Notes: generated by a model not told the origin, from the sequence alone. DNA of 9,521 bases from an uncultured Blautia sp. (GCA_946629475.1 CAMOXX010000097.1:1-9521), one strand, 5' to 3'; shown: positions 1 through 6,855, counted from the stretch's first letter. Numbers and translations are program-made.

Positions 1-201
1 GAGCGCAATAATGAAAAGTACCCGGCAGCCCGTAAGGGCTGCCGGTTCTTTCAGCAGGCTGGAAAGCTCCTCCATTGTATGAAGAACTGTCAGATCAGCG
101 GAGGAACCGCAGAAGACAGCTCTGCAGACATGTTCCCATATGGCGTTCAGTCTGGCAGATTCAATCACAGGATCTTCGGGCCAGATGGCAAAGCATTTCA
201 T
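1..201 (-). CDS. Unrecognised protein, 5' part only (runs off left edge)
   Basis: An open frame starts with ATG at 201 and stays open for 67 codons to the edge, beginning MKCFAIWPEDPVIESARLNA and ending LTGCRVLFIIAL. The start is supported by an AAGGA motif 7 bases upstream. Codon use (AGA for Arg, CTG for Leu, GCC for Ala) resembles the neighbouring genes. The frame begins about 50 bases after the glutamate dehydrogenase stop on the same strand, so it is probably co-transcribed with it. I do not recognise the family. The visible part looks like a beta strand, a long helical stretch and a second hydrophobic strand (RVLFIIAL), as in small alpha/beta domains, but that is inference. An oddity is a perfect 10-bp stem-loop inside the frame (22-45). 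If that is a terminator, the frame could instead be non-coding downstream sequence of the dehydrogenase gene. Confidence 0.5.
   Translation of the reverse strand, partial: MKCFAIWPEDPVIESARLNAIWEHVCRAVFCGSSADLTVLHTMEELSSLLKEPAALTGCRVLFIIAL
22..45. other. Perfect 10-bp stem-loop inside the left-edge reading frame
   Basis: Arms CCGGCAGCCC (22-31) and GGGCTGCCGG (36-45) are exact inverse complements around a GTAA loop. The flanks are A-rich on the left (gaaaag) and T-rich on the right (ttcttt), as in a bidirectional terminator, but neither side has a proper run of T. Read on the minus strand it would fold in the mRNA about 200 bases after the glutamate dehydrogenase stop. It may be a weak terminator or attenuator, or a chance palindrome within codons reading PAALTGCR. 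Confidence 0.45.
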
Positions 202-251
202 ATTCGTATCCTTCTTCAGAATGTCCGCCGGCAGGATTTCCCGAATCCCGG

Positions 252-1601
252 TCAGAACACTCCCTGCTGCATCATGGCATCCGCGACACGCTCGAAACCT
301 GCGATGTTGGCACCGGCCACCAGGTTATAACCCAGGTCGTTTCTCATGGCGGCGTCCACAGAATTCTTGTAGATCGTGTTCATGATGTTATGCAGCTGAT
401 TGTCGACTTCCTCCGCTGTCCAGACCAGGCGCTCACTGTTCTGGCTCATTTCCAGAGCGGATGTGGCGACGCCGCCGGCGTTGACTGCCTTGGAAGGAGC
501 CACGATCATATCCGGCTGCTCCATCAGAAAACGCAGAGCTTCATTGGTTGTAGGCATGTTGGCGACTTCGATGTAATAGCGCACATTGTTGGCTGCGATC
601 TTCTTCGCTTCTTCCAGATGTACATCGTTCTGCATCGCGGAAGGCATGCAGATGTCGACTTTGACGCCCCAGGGCTTCTCGCCTTCATGGAATTCGACGC
701 CGAATTTGTCGGCATAATCCTTTACCTTGTTGCGGCCGGAGGCGCGCATTGCGACCAGGAAGTCGATCTTTTCAGGAGTGCAGACACCGGCGGGATCGTA
801 GACATAACCGTCGGGACCGGAAAGCGTGACGACCTTTGCCCCAAGCTCTACAGCCTTCCTGCAGATTCCCCAGGTAACATTGCCAAAACCGGCACAGGCG
901 ATCGTCTTGCCTTTGATATCCTGTCCGTCATCCTTCAGAACGTTCTCAAGATAGTAAACAGCGCCGTACCCGGTTGCTTCCGGACGGATCAGGGAACCGC
1001 CGTAGGAGAAGCCCTTGCCTGTCAGAACGCCGTTTTCGAATTTTCCCTTCAGCCTGCGGTATTCTCCGAACAGGTATCCGATTTCCCTTCCGCCTACGCC
1101 CATGTCGCCCGCGGGAACGTCGGTATCCGGCCCGATATAGCGGTACAATGCCTGCATGAAGCTCTGGCAGAAGCGCATGATTTCGCTGTCACTCCTGCCG
1201 GTGGGATCAAAGTCGGAACCGCCCTTGCCCCCTCCGATGGGAAGTCCGGTCAGGCTGTTCTTGAAGGTCTGTTCAAAGCCCAGGAATTTCATGATGCTGG
1301 GATTCACGTTCTTCTGGAAACGGATACCGCCCTTGTAGGGTCCGATGGCACCGTTGAACTGGCAGCGGTATCCGGTGTTTGTGTGCCAGTTTCCGTTGTC
1401 ATCTTCCCATACGACACGGAATGTGAACATACGCTCCGGCTCTACCATCCGCCCGAGCAGGTCGACTTTTTCGTACTCCGGATGACGCTCCACAACGGGT
1501 TCCAGAGAGGAGAGGACTTCCTCTACTGTCTGGCAGAATTCAGGCTGATGGGCGTATTTCTGTTTGACTCCGTTTATAACACTGCTGATATAGGTATTCA
1601 T
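252..1601 (-). CDS. gdhA: Glutamate dehydrogenase, hexameric clostridial type
   Basis: The 449-residue product matches the usual length of hexameric bacterial glutamate dehydrogenases (about 447-450). It interconverts glutamate and 2-oxoglutarate plus ammonium in the cytoplasm. Visible signatures are the PYKGGIRF segment (Lys90), FKNSLTGLPIGGGKGGSDFD with Lys114 and the catalytic Lys126, PAGDMGVG with Asp166, the Rossmann loop AGFGNVTWG (237-245), and Ser381 in the glutamate site. The sequence closely follows the Clostridium symbiosum enzyme as I recall it, with a one-residue offset. Residues equivalent to its NAD-determining Phe238, Pro262 and Asp263 are present (Phe239, Pro263, Asp264), so NAD preference is inferred although many databases would call this type NADP-specific. 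The start at 1601 is preferred over an in-frame ATG at 1646 because only 1601 has a GGAG ribosome site. The 145-base gap to the upstream aminotransferase shows no clear promoter, so joint or separate transcription is open. Confidence 0.95.
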   Translation of the reverse strand: MNTYISSVINGVKQKYAHQPEFCQTVEEVLSSLEPVVERHPEYEKVDLLGRMVEPERMFTFRVVWEDDNGNWHTNTGYRCQFNGAIGPYKGGIRFQKNVNPSIMKFLGFEQTFKNSLTGLPIGGGKGGSDFDPTGRSDSEIMRFCQSFMQALYRYIGPDTDVPAGDMGVGGREIGYLFGEYRRLKGKFENGVLTGKGFSYGGSLIRPEATGYGAVYYLENVLKDDGQDIKGKTIACAGFGNVTWGICRKAVELGAKVVTLSGPDGYVYDPAGVCTPEKIDFLVAMRASGRNKVKDYADKFGVEFHEGEKPWGVKVDICMPSAMQNDVHLEEAKKIAANNVRYYIEVANMPTTNEALRFLMEQPDMIVAPSKAVNAGGVATSALEMSQNSERLVWTAEEVDNQLHNIMNTIYKNSVDAAMRNDLGYNLVAGANIAGFERVADAMMQQGVF

Positions 1602-1746
1602 GATAATCTGTCTCCGTTCTGCCGTTCTGTGCCGGCTGTATATCATAGCTGTGAAAGACTGTTCCTGATTTCAGGTTTTTAATAAACCGCTCAGACATAA
1701 ACTGTCTTCTTAAATCCGCCTTACTGTGGTTTGCTTCATACTTCGT

Positions 1747-2922
1747 TCAGGCCTTCAGCTTCGCGAAAGCTTTCTTCATGCGGGCCATGGCTTCCACGAT
1801 CCGTTCATAGCTGCATGCGTAGGAAAGACGGATGTATCCTTCACCCTCCGTTCCGAAAGCTGTGCCGGGAACAGTTGCCACTTTGGCTTCGTCAAGCAGA
1901 TAATCGGCGACCTCAGCCGACGTTTTTCCAAGGGATTTGATATTGACGAAGATATAGAATGCGCCTTCCGGCATCCTGCAGCTGATGCCGTCCATCTCGT
2001 TCAGAGCCTTTACGGCATAGTTCCTTCGGCGCTCATATTCCTTCACCATGGCCTGGACATCCGGTTCAGCTTCTTTCAGCGCAACAATGCCGGCATCCTG
2101 TACGAAGCTGGATGCGCAGGTGTTGATGTACTGATGAACGCGGACCAGCCCTTTGATAAACTCAACAGGAGCTGCAGCGTAGCCGAGCCGCCAGCCGGTC
2201 ATCGAATAGCATTTGGAGAAACCGTTCAGGGTGATGGTGCGTTCCTTCATGCCCGGAAGAGAGGCGATGCTCACATGCTTTGTGCCCCCGTAGACCAGTT
2301 TTTCATAAATCTCATCGGAGACAACGATCAGATCATGTCTTTTTGCAAAGTCGGCAAGCTTCTGAAGGGTTTCAAGACTCTGTACGGTACCGGTTGGATT
2401 GCCGGGGGTGTTGATGACCAGCATCCGGGTCTTCTCCGTGGTCTTCGCTTCAAGCTCATCCATATCGATCTGGTAATTCCTGTCTTCCTTCAGCGAGTAG
2501 GTGACCGGTACCGCGCCGAAAAATTCGGGTACGTGAATGTAATTAAGCCATACAGGATTGGGAACCAGGACTTCTTCACCCGGGTTGACAAATGCGGCGA
2601 TCGAAGCATATGTGCCTTCGCCGACGCCGATGGTTACCAGGATCTCTTCGGGAGCGTAGGCGACATTGTTCTCTTTTGTGAGCTTCTCGGCGATCGCGGC
2701 CCGAAGCTCCGGAGTGCCATAATTGGAGGTATAGAAAACATGCCCTTTTTCCAGACTGTCATAAGCGGCTTTTTTGATCACTTCAGGCGTATCAAAATCC
2801 GGACGGCCGATTTCCATATGAATAACATCCTGACCTTCTTTCTGCATTCTGGTGGCCCTTTCCATCATCACGCGGATGCCGGAGAAGGGTAATGCTTCCA
2901 TCCTTTTTGAAGTATCGAACAT
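1747..2922 (-). CDS. PLP-dependent class I/II aminotransferase (aspartate aminotransferase family)
   Basis: This 391-residue cytoplasmic enzyme has the whole fold-type I signature: SNYGTPELR (66-74), a cofactor-stacking aromatic region NPVWLNY, NTPGNPTG with Asn175, SDEIYE with Asp203, and the Schiff-base Lys237 in GFSKCYSMTGWRLGY. Arg365 in YIRLSYA should bind the substrate carboxylate. Length and motif order match the I-gamma branch that holds thermophile-type aspartate aminotransferases and several alanine or broad-range enzymes, so the exact substrate cannot be read. The neighbouring glutamate dehydrogenase on the same strand fits a role passing amino groups to 2-oxoglutarate, with glutamate then deaminated. 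The start at 2922 has an AGGAGG site about 10 bases upstream. Nothing is truncated. A long open frame on the opposite strand is a shadow. Confidence 0.93.
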   Translation of the reverse strand: MFDTSKRMEALPFSGIRVMMERATRMQKEGQDVIHMEIGRPDFDTPEVIKKAAYDSLEKGHVFYTSNYGTPELRAAIAEKLTKENNVAYAPEEILVTIGVGEGTYASIAAFVNPGEEVLVPNPVWLNYIHVPEFFGAVPVTYSLKEDRNYQIDMDELEAKTTEKTRMLVINTPGNPTGTVQSLETLQKLADFAKRHDLIVVSDEIYEKLVYGGTKHVSIASLPGMKERTITLNGFSKCYSMTGWRLGYAAAPVEFIKGLVRVHQYINTCASSFVQDAGIVALKEAEPDVQAMVKEYERRRNYAVKALNEMDGISCRMPEGAFYIFVNIKSLGKTSAEVADYLLDEAKVATVPGTAFGTEGEGYIRLSYACSYERIVEAMARMKKAFAKLKA

Positions 2923-2957
2923 ATACAGAGTACCTCCTGTCTGAGTCCCTTGTCTGA

Positions 2958-2972
2958 CTGCCTTTCAGGCAG
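2958..2972. other. Small stem-loop in the aminotransferase leader
   Basis: CTGCCT (2958-2963) and AGGCAG (2967-2972) form a 6-bp stem with a 3-base loop. It would lie in the 5' untranslated mRNA of the minus-strand aminotransferase, about 35 bases ahead of its start, between the proposed promoter and the ribosome site. The function is unknown; it may be chance. Confidence 0.35.
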
Positions 2973-2993
2973 CTGTGTTTTCTTTCTGTGTTC

Positions 2994-3022
2994 ATTGTAG
3001 GTGAGCAAAAATAAAAAGTAAA
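2994..3022 (-). promoter_or_regulatory. Candidate promoter for the aminotransferase gene
   Basis: On the minus strand a -35-like TTTACT (3022-3017) is separated by exactly 17 bases from TACAAT (2999-2994), a 5 of 6 match to the -10 consensus. The -35 is only 4 of 6. Initiation would be near 2987, giving a leader of about 65 bases. The region upstream (3023-3060) is very AT-rich and has two copies of ATCTATA (plus strand, 3032-3038 and 3054-3060) spaced 22 bases apart, about two helical turns, which could be an upstream element or a protein site. Confidence 0.45.
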
Positions 3023-3223
3023 ACGAATAATATCTATATAAAAAATACATAAAATCTATATTTAGAGCGTCACTGTACAAAGTCGCCGGCTGTTATAAAA
3101 TGGTGGATTGATCCATTCCTCCGAAGAATTCACGCAGGGGCATACGTCAGCATCAGATGCAGGATTTCTGCTGTTTCAGGATGAAAAAAGATAGGATAAT
3201 AATATAGAGAAAACGAATTTATA

Positions 3224-3249
3224 ATATTGAATACATTCATTTTCAATAT
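3224..3249. promoter_or_regulatory. Inverted repeat overlapping the RraA-family promoter (operator candidate)
   Basis: Perfect 8-bp arms ATATTGAA (3224-3231) and TTCAATAT (3242-3249) are separated by 10 bases. The dyad covers the proposed -35 box and spacer of the plus-strand promoter, a classic position for a repressor operator. No regulator gene is in the window to pair with it. The region is AT-rich, which raises the chance of a spurious dyad. Confidence 0.4.
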
Positions 3250-3254
3250 ATATA
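3227..3254 (+). promoter_or_regulatory. Candidate promoter for the RraA-family gene
   Basis: TTGAAT (3227-3232) lies 16 bases ahead of TATATA (3249-3254), a plausible sigma70-type pair. Transcription would begin near 3262 and leave a leader of about 150 bases before the start at 3416. Being AT-rich, the region offers several alternative -10 boxes, for example TATAGA at 3251-3256 with an 18-base spacer. Confidence 0.45.
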
Positions 3255-3295
3255 GAACTGTGGTAGATTAATTCCGGACATGAAAATTTGATGCA

Positions 3296-3377
3296 GCCGG
3301 AGAGACCGGACGAGATCTCCCCTGCCGTATAAGGGAAATGCTGTTGAATTGCTGTTTCAGTCTGTAAAGGAACCGGA
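3296..3377 (+). promoter_or_regulatory. Possible structured leader RNA, weakly glycine-riboswitch-like
   Basis: The leader of the RraA-family gene is long and contains, in order, GGAGAGACC (3299-3307), GCCG followed shortly by AAGGG (3324-3335), and TTTCAG followed by AAAGGAAC (3355-3373). Short CCGG segments at 3297-3300 and 3373-3376 could close the element. The glycine aptamer has GGAGAGACC, then CCGAAGG-GCAA, then UCUCAGG-AAAAGGAC in the same order over a similar length. The middle block here is a poor match and the third is only partial, so this may be a degenerate variant, another structured leader, or coincidence. It is reported as a candidate only. Confidence 0.2.
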
Positions 3378-3415
3378 TCCGCGTTTTCCGATTACAAAAA
3401 CAAGGAGGAAGAAAA

Positions 3416-4102
3416 ATGTTTGATATTATTAAGCATTATGAGAAAGTATCCCCGGAAATGGTAAAAAAGTTTTCTCAGTTTGAAGAGAGCGCTTCCATTC
3501 ATGAGTCCATGGGCAGAATTAATGCATTTGGCGGAAAGGTGCATCCGGTATGGCCGGGATCCAGAATCTGCGGACCGGCTTTTACAGTTGAGGCAAGACC
3601 CGGAGACAACGTTATTGTACACAAGGCTATTGATATGCTGAAACCCGGCGATGTGCTTGTAATCGCTTATTCCGGAGATACCAGGACCGGCGGCATGTGG
3701 GGCGGCATGATGAGCGCCTCCGCACAGGCAAAAGGATGTGTGGGAATGATCACAGACGGTGCCGTACGCGATACAATGCTGATGAAGGAACTGAACTTCC
3801 CGGTATTTTCCGCAGCCATAAATGTGGTCGGAACGACCAAAGCTTTCCCGGGAAAGATCAATCATCCGGTCGTGATGTGCGGAGTAACCATCCGTCCCGG
3901 CGATCTGATCTTCGCGGACAATGATGATGTCGTGGTTGTTCCGAAGGAAAGGGCAGAAGAGGTCTACGAGATCACCCTGGCAAGAGAGAAGAAAGAAGAA
4001 GTTCTTCTGAAGAGGATTCAGAATCATGAGGGAACCACGTATGATCTTAGCGGATTCTGCAAGATCGTTGAGAGCCTGAATCTTTCAGAAGAACCGGACT
4101 GA
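3416..4102 (+). CDS. RraA / 4-hydroxy-4-methyl-2-oxoglutarate aldolase family protein
   Basis: The 228-residue product has the hallmark core of the RraA/HMG-aldolase family (once misnamed demethylmenaquinone methyltransferase): GPAFTVEARPGDN near 53-65, the glycine-rich GGMWGGMMSASAQAKGCVG (92-110), the metal and oxaloacetate-type site DGAVRD (114-119, with Arg118 and Asp119), and GDLIFADNDDVVVVP (162-176). Metal-dependent aldolase or oxaloacetate decarboxylase activity on a 2-oxo acid is therefore plausible. True RraA proteins, which inhibit RNase E, are shorter (about 160 residues), so the RNase regulator role is unlikely. The C-terminal helix (about 177-203) is charged and suited to oligomer contacts. 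The start has an AAGGAGGA site 6 bases upstream. The gene stands alone on the plus strand, with its own promoter candidate and a terminator at 4245-4302. The substrate cannot be assigned. Confidence 0.85.
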   Translation: MFDIIKHYEKVSPEMVKKFSQFEESASIHESMGRINAFGGKVHPVWPGSRICGPAFTVEARPGDNVIVHKAIDMLKPGDVLVIAYSGDTRTGGMWGGMMSASAQAKGCVGMITDGAVRDTMLMKELNFPVFSAAINVVGTTKAFPGKINHPVVMCGVTIRPGDLIFADNDDVVVVPKERAEEVYEITLAREKKEEVLLKRIQNHEGTTYDLSGFCKIVESLNLSEEPD

Positions 4103-4244
4103 GCCTGCTGTTCCTGCAGCTGAAGCCGCGGGAATCCACATGGTAAGTAACAGACAGGAATATATGAGCAGCTAAGGAGACAAAGTATGACGTCCCGCAG
4201 GACGTCGGTAAGTTAGCATCTGCAGCAAAATCCGCTGCAGGGAG
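4103..4244 (+). other. Transcribed spacer with stem-loops and two tiny reading frames
   Basis: Between the RraA-family stop and the terminator lie two perfect stem-loops: GACGTCC/GGACGTC around CGCA (4189-4206) and CTGCAGC/GCTGCAG around a 7-base loop (4220-4240). Two very short frames sit here: 4140-4175 (MVSNRQEYMSS) and 4187-4216 (MTSRRTSVS). The second has a textbook AAGGAG site 7 bases ahead of its ATG, and that site overlaps the first frame's stop codon. The first stem-loop starts inside the second frame's ATG. This could be a leader-type peptide, a decayed gene start, or a structured 3' end. Nothing recognisable as a longer gene is present. Confidence 0.35.
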
Positions 4245-4302
4245 GAGGCTGTGAAAGAACGGGTAAGAATTCCGCACTTTCACAGCCTCATTCAGTTTTT
4301 TT
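4245..4302 (+). terminator. Rho-independent terminator of the RraA-family gene
   Basis: A perfect 13-bp stem GAGGCTGTGAAAG (4245-4257) and CTTTCACAGCCTC (4277-4289) with a 19-base loop is followed, six bases on, by a run of seven T (4296-4302). This is a strong terminator for plus-strand transcription. Its right arm overlaps the stop codon of the convergent exporter gene (4288-4290), so the two transcription units meet head to head here. Read on the minus strand there is no T-run after the stem, so it would not be a canonical terminator for the opposing operon. Confidence 0.8.
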
Positions 4303-4743
4303 GTTTGTGCTGCGGAACAGATGGATCAGAGTCCCCGAAAAGACAAATCCTGCCGCCATACAGCTGGCAAACAGAACCGTGTATGCCCCCTCCCGTTCAA
4401 ACAATTCCATTTCAGAGCGAAGCAGATGCTGCATGCAGCGGTAAAGAGAAGCGCCGGGGATCATCGGAATGGAACTCACGATGAGCAGCCCTGTGGCCGG
4501 CGTTCTGAGGAATCGTGCCGCTGCCTCAGAATAAAAGGAACAAAGAACAGTTCCCGCAAAACCGGCCAGGTATTCATTGCCGGAAGCGTGCAGAACAATC
4601 AGGTAGCAGAGCCAGCCGGCGGCCCCGCCGAGGCCGGCCGTCAGAACATGTTTTTTCCCGCGGAAATTATAGGCAAGCGCAAATCCGGCGGATCCCGAAA
4701 AAGCTGCGATCAGCTGAAGATATTCATTCATATTTTTATCCAT
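4288..4743 (-). CDS. Threonine/serine exporter, C-terminal half (YjjB/ThrE_2-like)
   Basis: The 151-residue protein is almost entirely hydrophobic, with about five membrane segments (roughly 8-26, 33-52, 57-78, 84-102, 120-143). It carries the SIPMIPGASLYRCM motif (91-104), typical of the DUF3815/YjjB half of ThrE exporters. It pairs with the upstream gene product to form a split ThrE carrier thought to expel threonine, serine or related small molecules across the cytoplasmic membrane. The start at 4743 lies one base after the upstream stop (TGA, A, ATG) and lacks a clear ribosome site, so translation is probably coupled. A second in-frame ATG at 4731 is an alternative. The tail is short and polar (STNKKTE). 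The 3' end overlaps the convergent terminator. Confidence 0.85.
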   Translation of the reverse strand: MDKNMNEYLQLIAAFSGSAGFALAYNFRGKKHVLTAGLGGAAGWLCYLIVLHASGNEYLAGFAGTVLCSFYSEAAARFLRTPATGLLIVSSIPMIPGASLYRCMQHLLRSEMELFEREGAYTVLFASCMAAGFVFSGTLIHLFRSTNKKTE

Positions 4744-4744
4744 T

Positions 4745-5524
4745 TCAGATAAAGAGCAGCGAAAACGCGGCAAATCCAAGAGCGACCGCCACAGCCATGA
4801 TCAGTGACTCGGCAAGACAGATCAGACCGGTAACCGTGTCACCGGTCATCAGGTCCCGGATGGAATTCGTAAATTTGACGCCGGGAATAAAGACCATCAC
4901 GTTGCCGATACTGATCAGTGCCGGATTGCAGCCATTGATCCCCAGGGACAGGGTGTTTGCCAGAAAGCCTCCGGCAAGCGAACAGAGCAGAGCGCTGAAA
5001 AGCCTGTTGAATCTTGCGTCTTTCAGCCTGCTTTCCAGACAGAACAGTATGCTGCCGATCAGGCCGGAGATGATGAGATCTGCCAGGTTTCCCCCGAAAA
5101 AGACCGTAAAAGACGCCGGCACCAGAGCATAGATGAGCATCCGGGCCGGAAACGGGGCTGTCCCGAGCGCTTCAATCTCTTTCAGCCTGGCAAGAACCTT
5201 TTCCGGATCGGTATGTTCCCTGCATATGATCCGGGACAGGTCGTTGACCCGTCCCAGCTTGTCAAAATCATTTCCGATGTGCGTAATGCGGCAGCTCTGC
5301 GTAACCGCTTCATTATTTTTTGTATAAGCTGTGCTGATAATGGTGGAAGTGATGCAGAACACATCCGCCCGGATGAAGCCGTAAGAGGAACAGATCCTTT
5401 GAATGCTGTCCTCCACACGGCTCACCTCGCCCCCGTATTCCAGAATCGCCTCACCCACTGCCACGGCAGCATACAGAGCCTGTTTTACATCCTGTTCCCT
5501 GATCATGTTATTTTTCGGAACCAT
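4745..5524 (-). CDS. Threonine/serine exporter, N-terminal half (YjjP/ThrE_1-like)
   Basis: The 259-residue protein (E. coli YjjP is about 256) has a soluble N-terminal domain with YGGEVSRVEDSI (30-41), the conserved start of the DUF1212 family. About five membrane segments follow (roughly 124-143, 147-164, 174-192, 200-216, 231-256). The family signature PGVKFTNSIRDLMTGD (214-229) is intact. Together with the next gene it should form a ThrE-type exporter. An ATG at 5548 shares its first base with the stop of the upstream gene (TGATG), but the ATG at 5524 has AGGAG six bases ahead and gives the usual family length, so 5524 is chosen; 5548 remains possible through coupling. The substrate is inferred from the family only. 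Confidence 0.88.
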   Translation of the reverse strand: MVPKNNMIREQDVKQALYAAVAVGEAILEYGGEVSRVEDSIQRICSSYGFIRADVFCITSTIISTAYTKNNEAVTQSCRITHIGNDFDKLGRVNDLSRIICREHTDPEKVLARLKEIEALGTAPFPARMLIYALVPASFTVFFGGNLADLIISGLIGSILFCLESRLKDARFNRLFSALLCSLAGGFLANTLSLGINGCNPALISIGNVMVFIPGVKFTNSIRDLMTGDTVTGLICLAESLIMAVAVALGFAAFSLLFI

Positions 5525-5547
5525 ACTCTGCTCCTGAATCACATCCA

Positions 5548-6855
5548 TCAGTTTTCTTTTTTTTCTGCCGCCATCCTGGCGATGGATCTGGTGATCCGCA
5601 GGAATTCATCGATATCCTTTTTTCCGTGGCAATGGAGCGGAGACACGCGAATCGCTCCTTCCTCCATGTCAAGAGTGCGTACGATCCTTTCAGAATACTG
5701 ACTGCTGCGCAGGCGCTCGAATACCGTAACGCCATGGTGCATGTATTCCTCTGCCAGTTCAGCCAGACCGATGCCGTCTATGCTCATGGCGACGATCAGG
5801 TCTTTTTTGGTCAGATCTTCGATGTCGGTATAGACACGGACACCCGGAATATGACGAAGCCCCGGGACTTCTCCGGTACCTTCCAGCATACGGTGCAGAA
5901 GAGCGCGTTCCTGAAGATGAATCCGGTTCATGCCTTCAACAAACAATTCTCTTGAACCATAGGTGCTGGGTGAAAAATGGCGGCCTATGCTGCACACATA
6001 ATCGATCACGGCCATCATGGCCGCGAAATTTCCGGGGGCCGGCGTTCCGAGAGCCCATACGTCGGGTGCTTTAAACAGAAGGCGGGCATGGAACATGTTG
6101 GCGACCCGGTGGGAGACATAGGCAAAACCACAGCCTCTGACGCCGAAAAACTTATATGGCGCAAAGTTGCACACGTCCACGTTCCAGTCTTCCACATCGA
6201 TCACACAGTGAGGCGCGTGCTGTACAGCATCGCTGATCACGTAAATATCGGGATTAATTTCGTGCACACGGCGGGAGATCTCTTTGATATCCATGATGTT
6301 GCCGGAAATGTTGGAAGCAGCCATGACGCTGACAAGCACCGTGTTTTCATCCACATGCTTCAGAACCTCGTCAACCTCGATGCCTCCGGTTACGGGGTTG
6401 GCAGGGATCTCCCGGAATTCCCTGCCGGTACGGATACAGGCATATTCCACCGCATCATGGGCGGAGGGATGTTCCAGCTGCGTCGTGACGGCATTGCTTC
6501 CCCATTTTACGTTGTCAAGGATCGTGGTAACCGCGTGGAACATGGCCTGGGAAGCAGTGAGATCTGTAACCAGAGCACCCTGGGAGGTACCGAAAATGAT
6601 GTTCATGATCTCTTTGGTTCCTTCTGAGACGAACACGCCCAGATCCTTTCCGCGTCCTCTGGTTCTTTCAGGACAGTCCGGAAATTCCTCGAGCTCCCGT
6701 TTGATCTCCACGGCCTGTTTCAGGCGGAGAGAACCTCCTGAATTCTCGAAAAAAAGCCTGTGCCCGTATTCGGGATCAGAATCCGCGTAACTGAACTGGC
6801 TCTTCAGGTATTCCTGATATTCATCTGAAAAAAACACACCCTTACGTGTATCCAT
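5548..6855 (-). CDS. Aminotransferase class V-fold PLP enzyme (desulfurase/epimerase-like)
   Basis: The 435-residue product (437 counting from the TTG) has the layout of class V PLP enzymes: a FFENSGGS entry segment, LEHPSAHDAV with a His that should stack on the cofactor, MAASNISGN, SDAVQHAPHCVIDV with the pyridine-binding Asp and a following Gln/His, and the Schiff-base Lys in FAPYKFFGVRGCGFAYV (Lys237 when counted from the TTG). A carboxylate-binding Arg is in IRVSPLHCH. The sulfur-accepting Cys loop of cysteine desulfurases is not seen, so a desulfurase role is doubtful; a transaminase, lyase, epimerase or kynureninase-like role is possible. It is the first gene of an operon with the split ThrE exporter, so its substrate or product may be the exported amino acid (inference). 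The ATG at 6855 has AGGAGG 12 bases upstream; a TTG at 6861 has better spacing (6) and is an alternative start. Confidence 0.85.
   Translation of the reverse strand: MDTRKGVFFSDEYQEYLKSQFSYADSDPEYGHRLFFENSGGSLRLKQAVEIKRELEEFPDCPERTRGRGKDLGVFVSEGTKEIMNIIFGTSQGALVTDLTASQAMFHAVTTILDNVKWGSNAVTTQLEHPSAHDAVEYACIRTGREFREIPANPVTGGIEVDEVLKHVDENTVLVSVMAASNISGNIMDIKEISRRVHEINPDIYVISDAVQHAPHCVIDVEDWNVDVCNFAPYKFFGVRGCGFAYVSHRVANMFHARLLFKAPDVWALGTPAPGNFAAMMAVIDYVCSIGRHFSPSTYGSRELFVEGMNRIHLQERALLHRMLEGTGEVPGLRHIPGVRVYTDIEDLTKKDLIVAMSIDGIGLAELAEEYMHHGVTVFERLRSSQYSERIVRTLDMEEGAIRVSPLHCHGKKDIDEFLRITRSIARMAAEKKEN

Noticed and set aside
1663..1679. A CCTGATTTCAGG palindrome followed by TTTTT on the plus strand, resembling a terminator
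   Set aside because: The stem is only about four pairs with a usable loop, and there is no plus-strand gene to terminate.
75..1682. A 535-codon plus-strand open frame opposite glutamate dehydrogenase
   Set aside because: It starts at TTG without a ribosome site and has no recognisable domain, and the opposite strand encodes an unmistakable full-length enzyme. Strong codon bias often leaves antisense frames open, and antisense frames over glutamate dehydrogenase genes are a known curiosity.
1726..2892. A 388-codon plus-strand open frame opposite the aminotransferase
   Set aside because: It starts at GTG without a ribosome site and mirrors the aminotransferase codons; the minus strand carries all catalytic motifs.
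3112..3197. A second glycine-aptamer-like block (CCGAAG near 3121, TTTCAGG...AAAAAAGATAGG at 3174-3197) that might form a tandem riboswitch
   Set aside because: No GGAGAG-type 5' segment is present, the likely promoter lies downstream of it, and it is about 100 bases from the other candidate, too far for a tandem aptamer.
3169..3360. TGCTGTTTCAG repeated at 3169-3179 and 3350-3360
   Set aside because: A single 11-base repeat about 180 bases apart in a 490-base spacer can arise by chance, and no further copies or symmetry were seen.
3392..4027. A 211-codon minus-strand frame opposite the RraA-family gene
   Set aside because: It is antisense to a gene with clear family motifs and ribosome site, and runs into that gene's own leader.
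5977..6627. A 216-codon plus-strand frame opposite the class V PLP enzyme
   Set aside because: Its composition is rich in His, Gly and Val in the manner of antisense translations, with no ribosome site and no domain.
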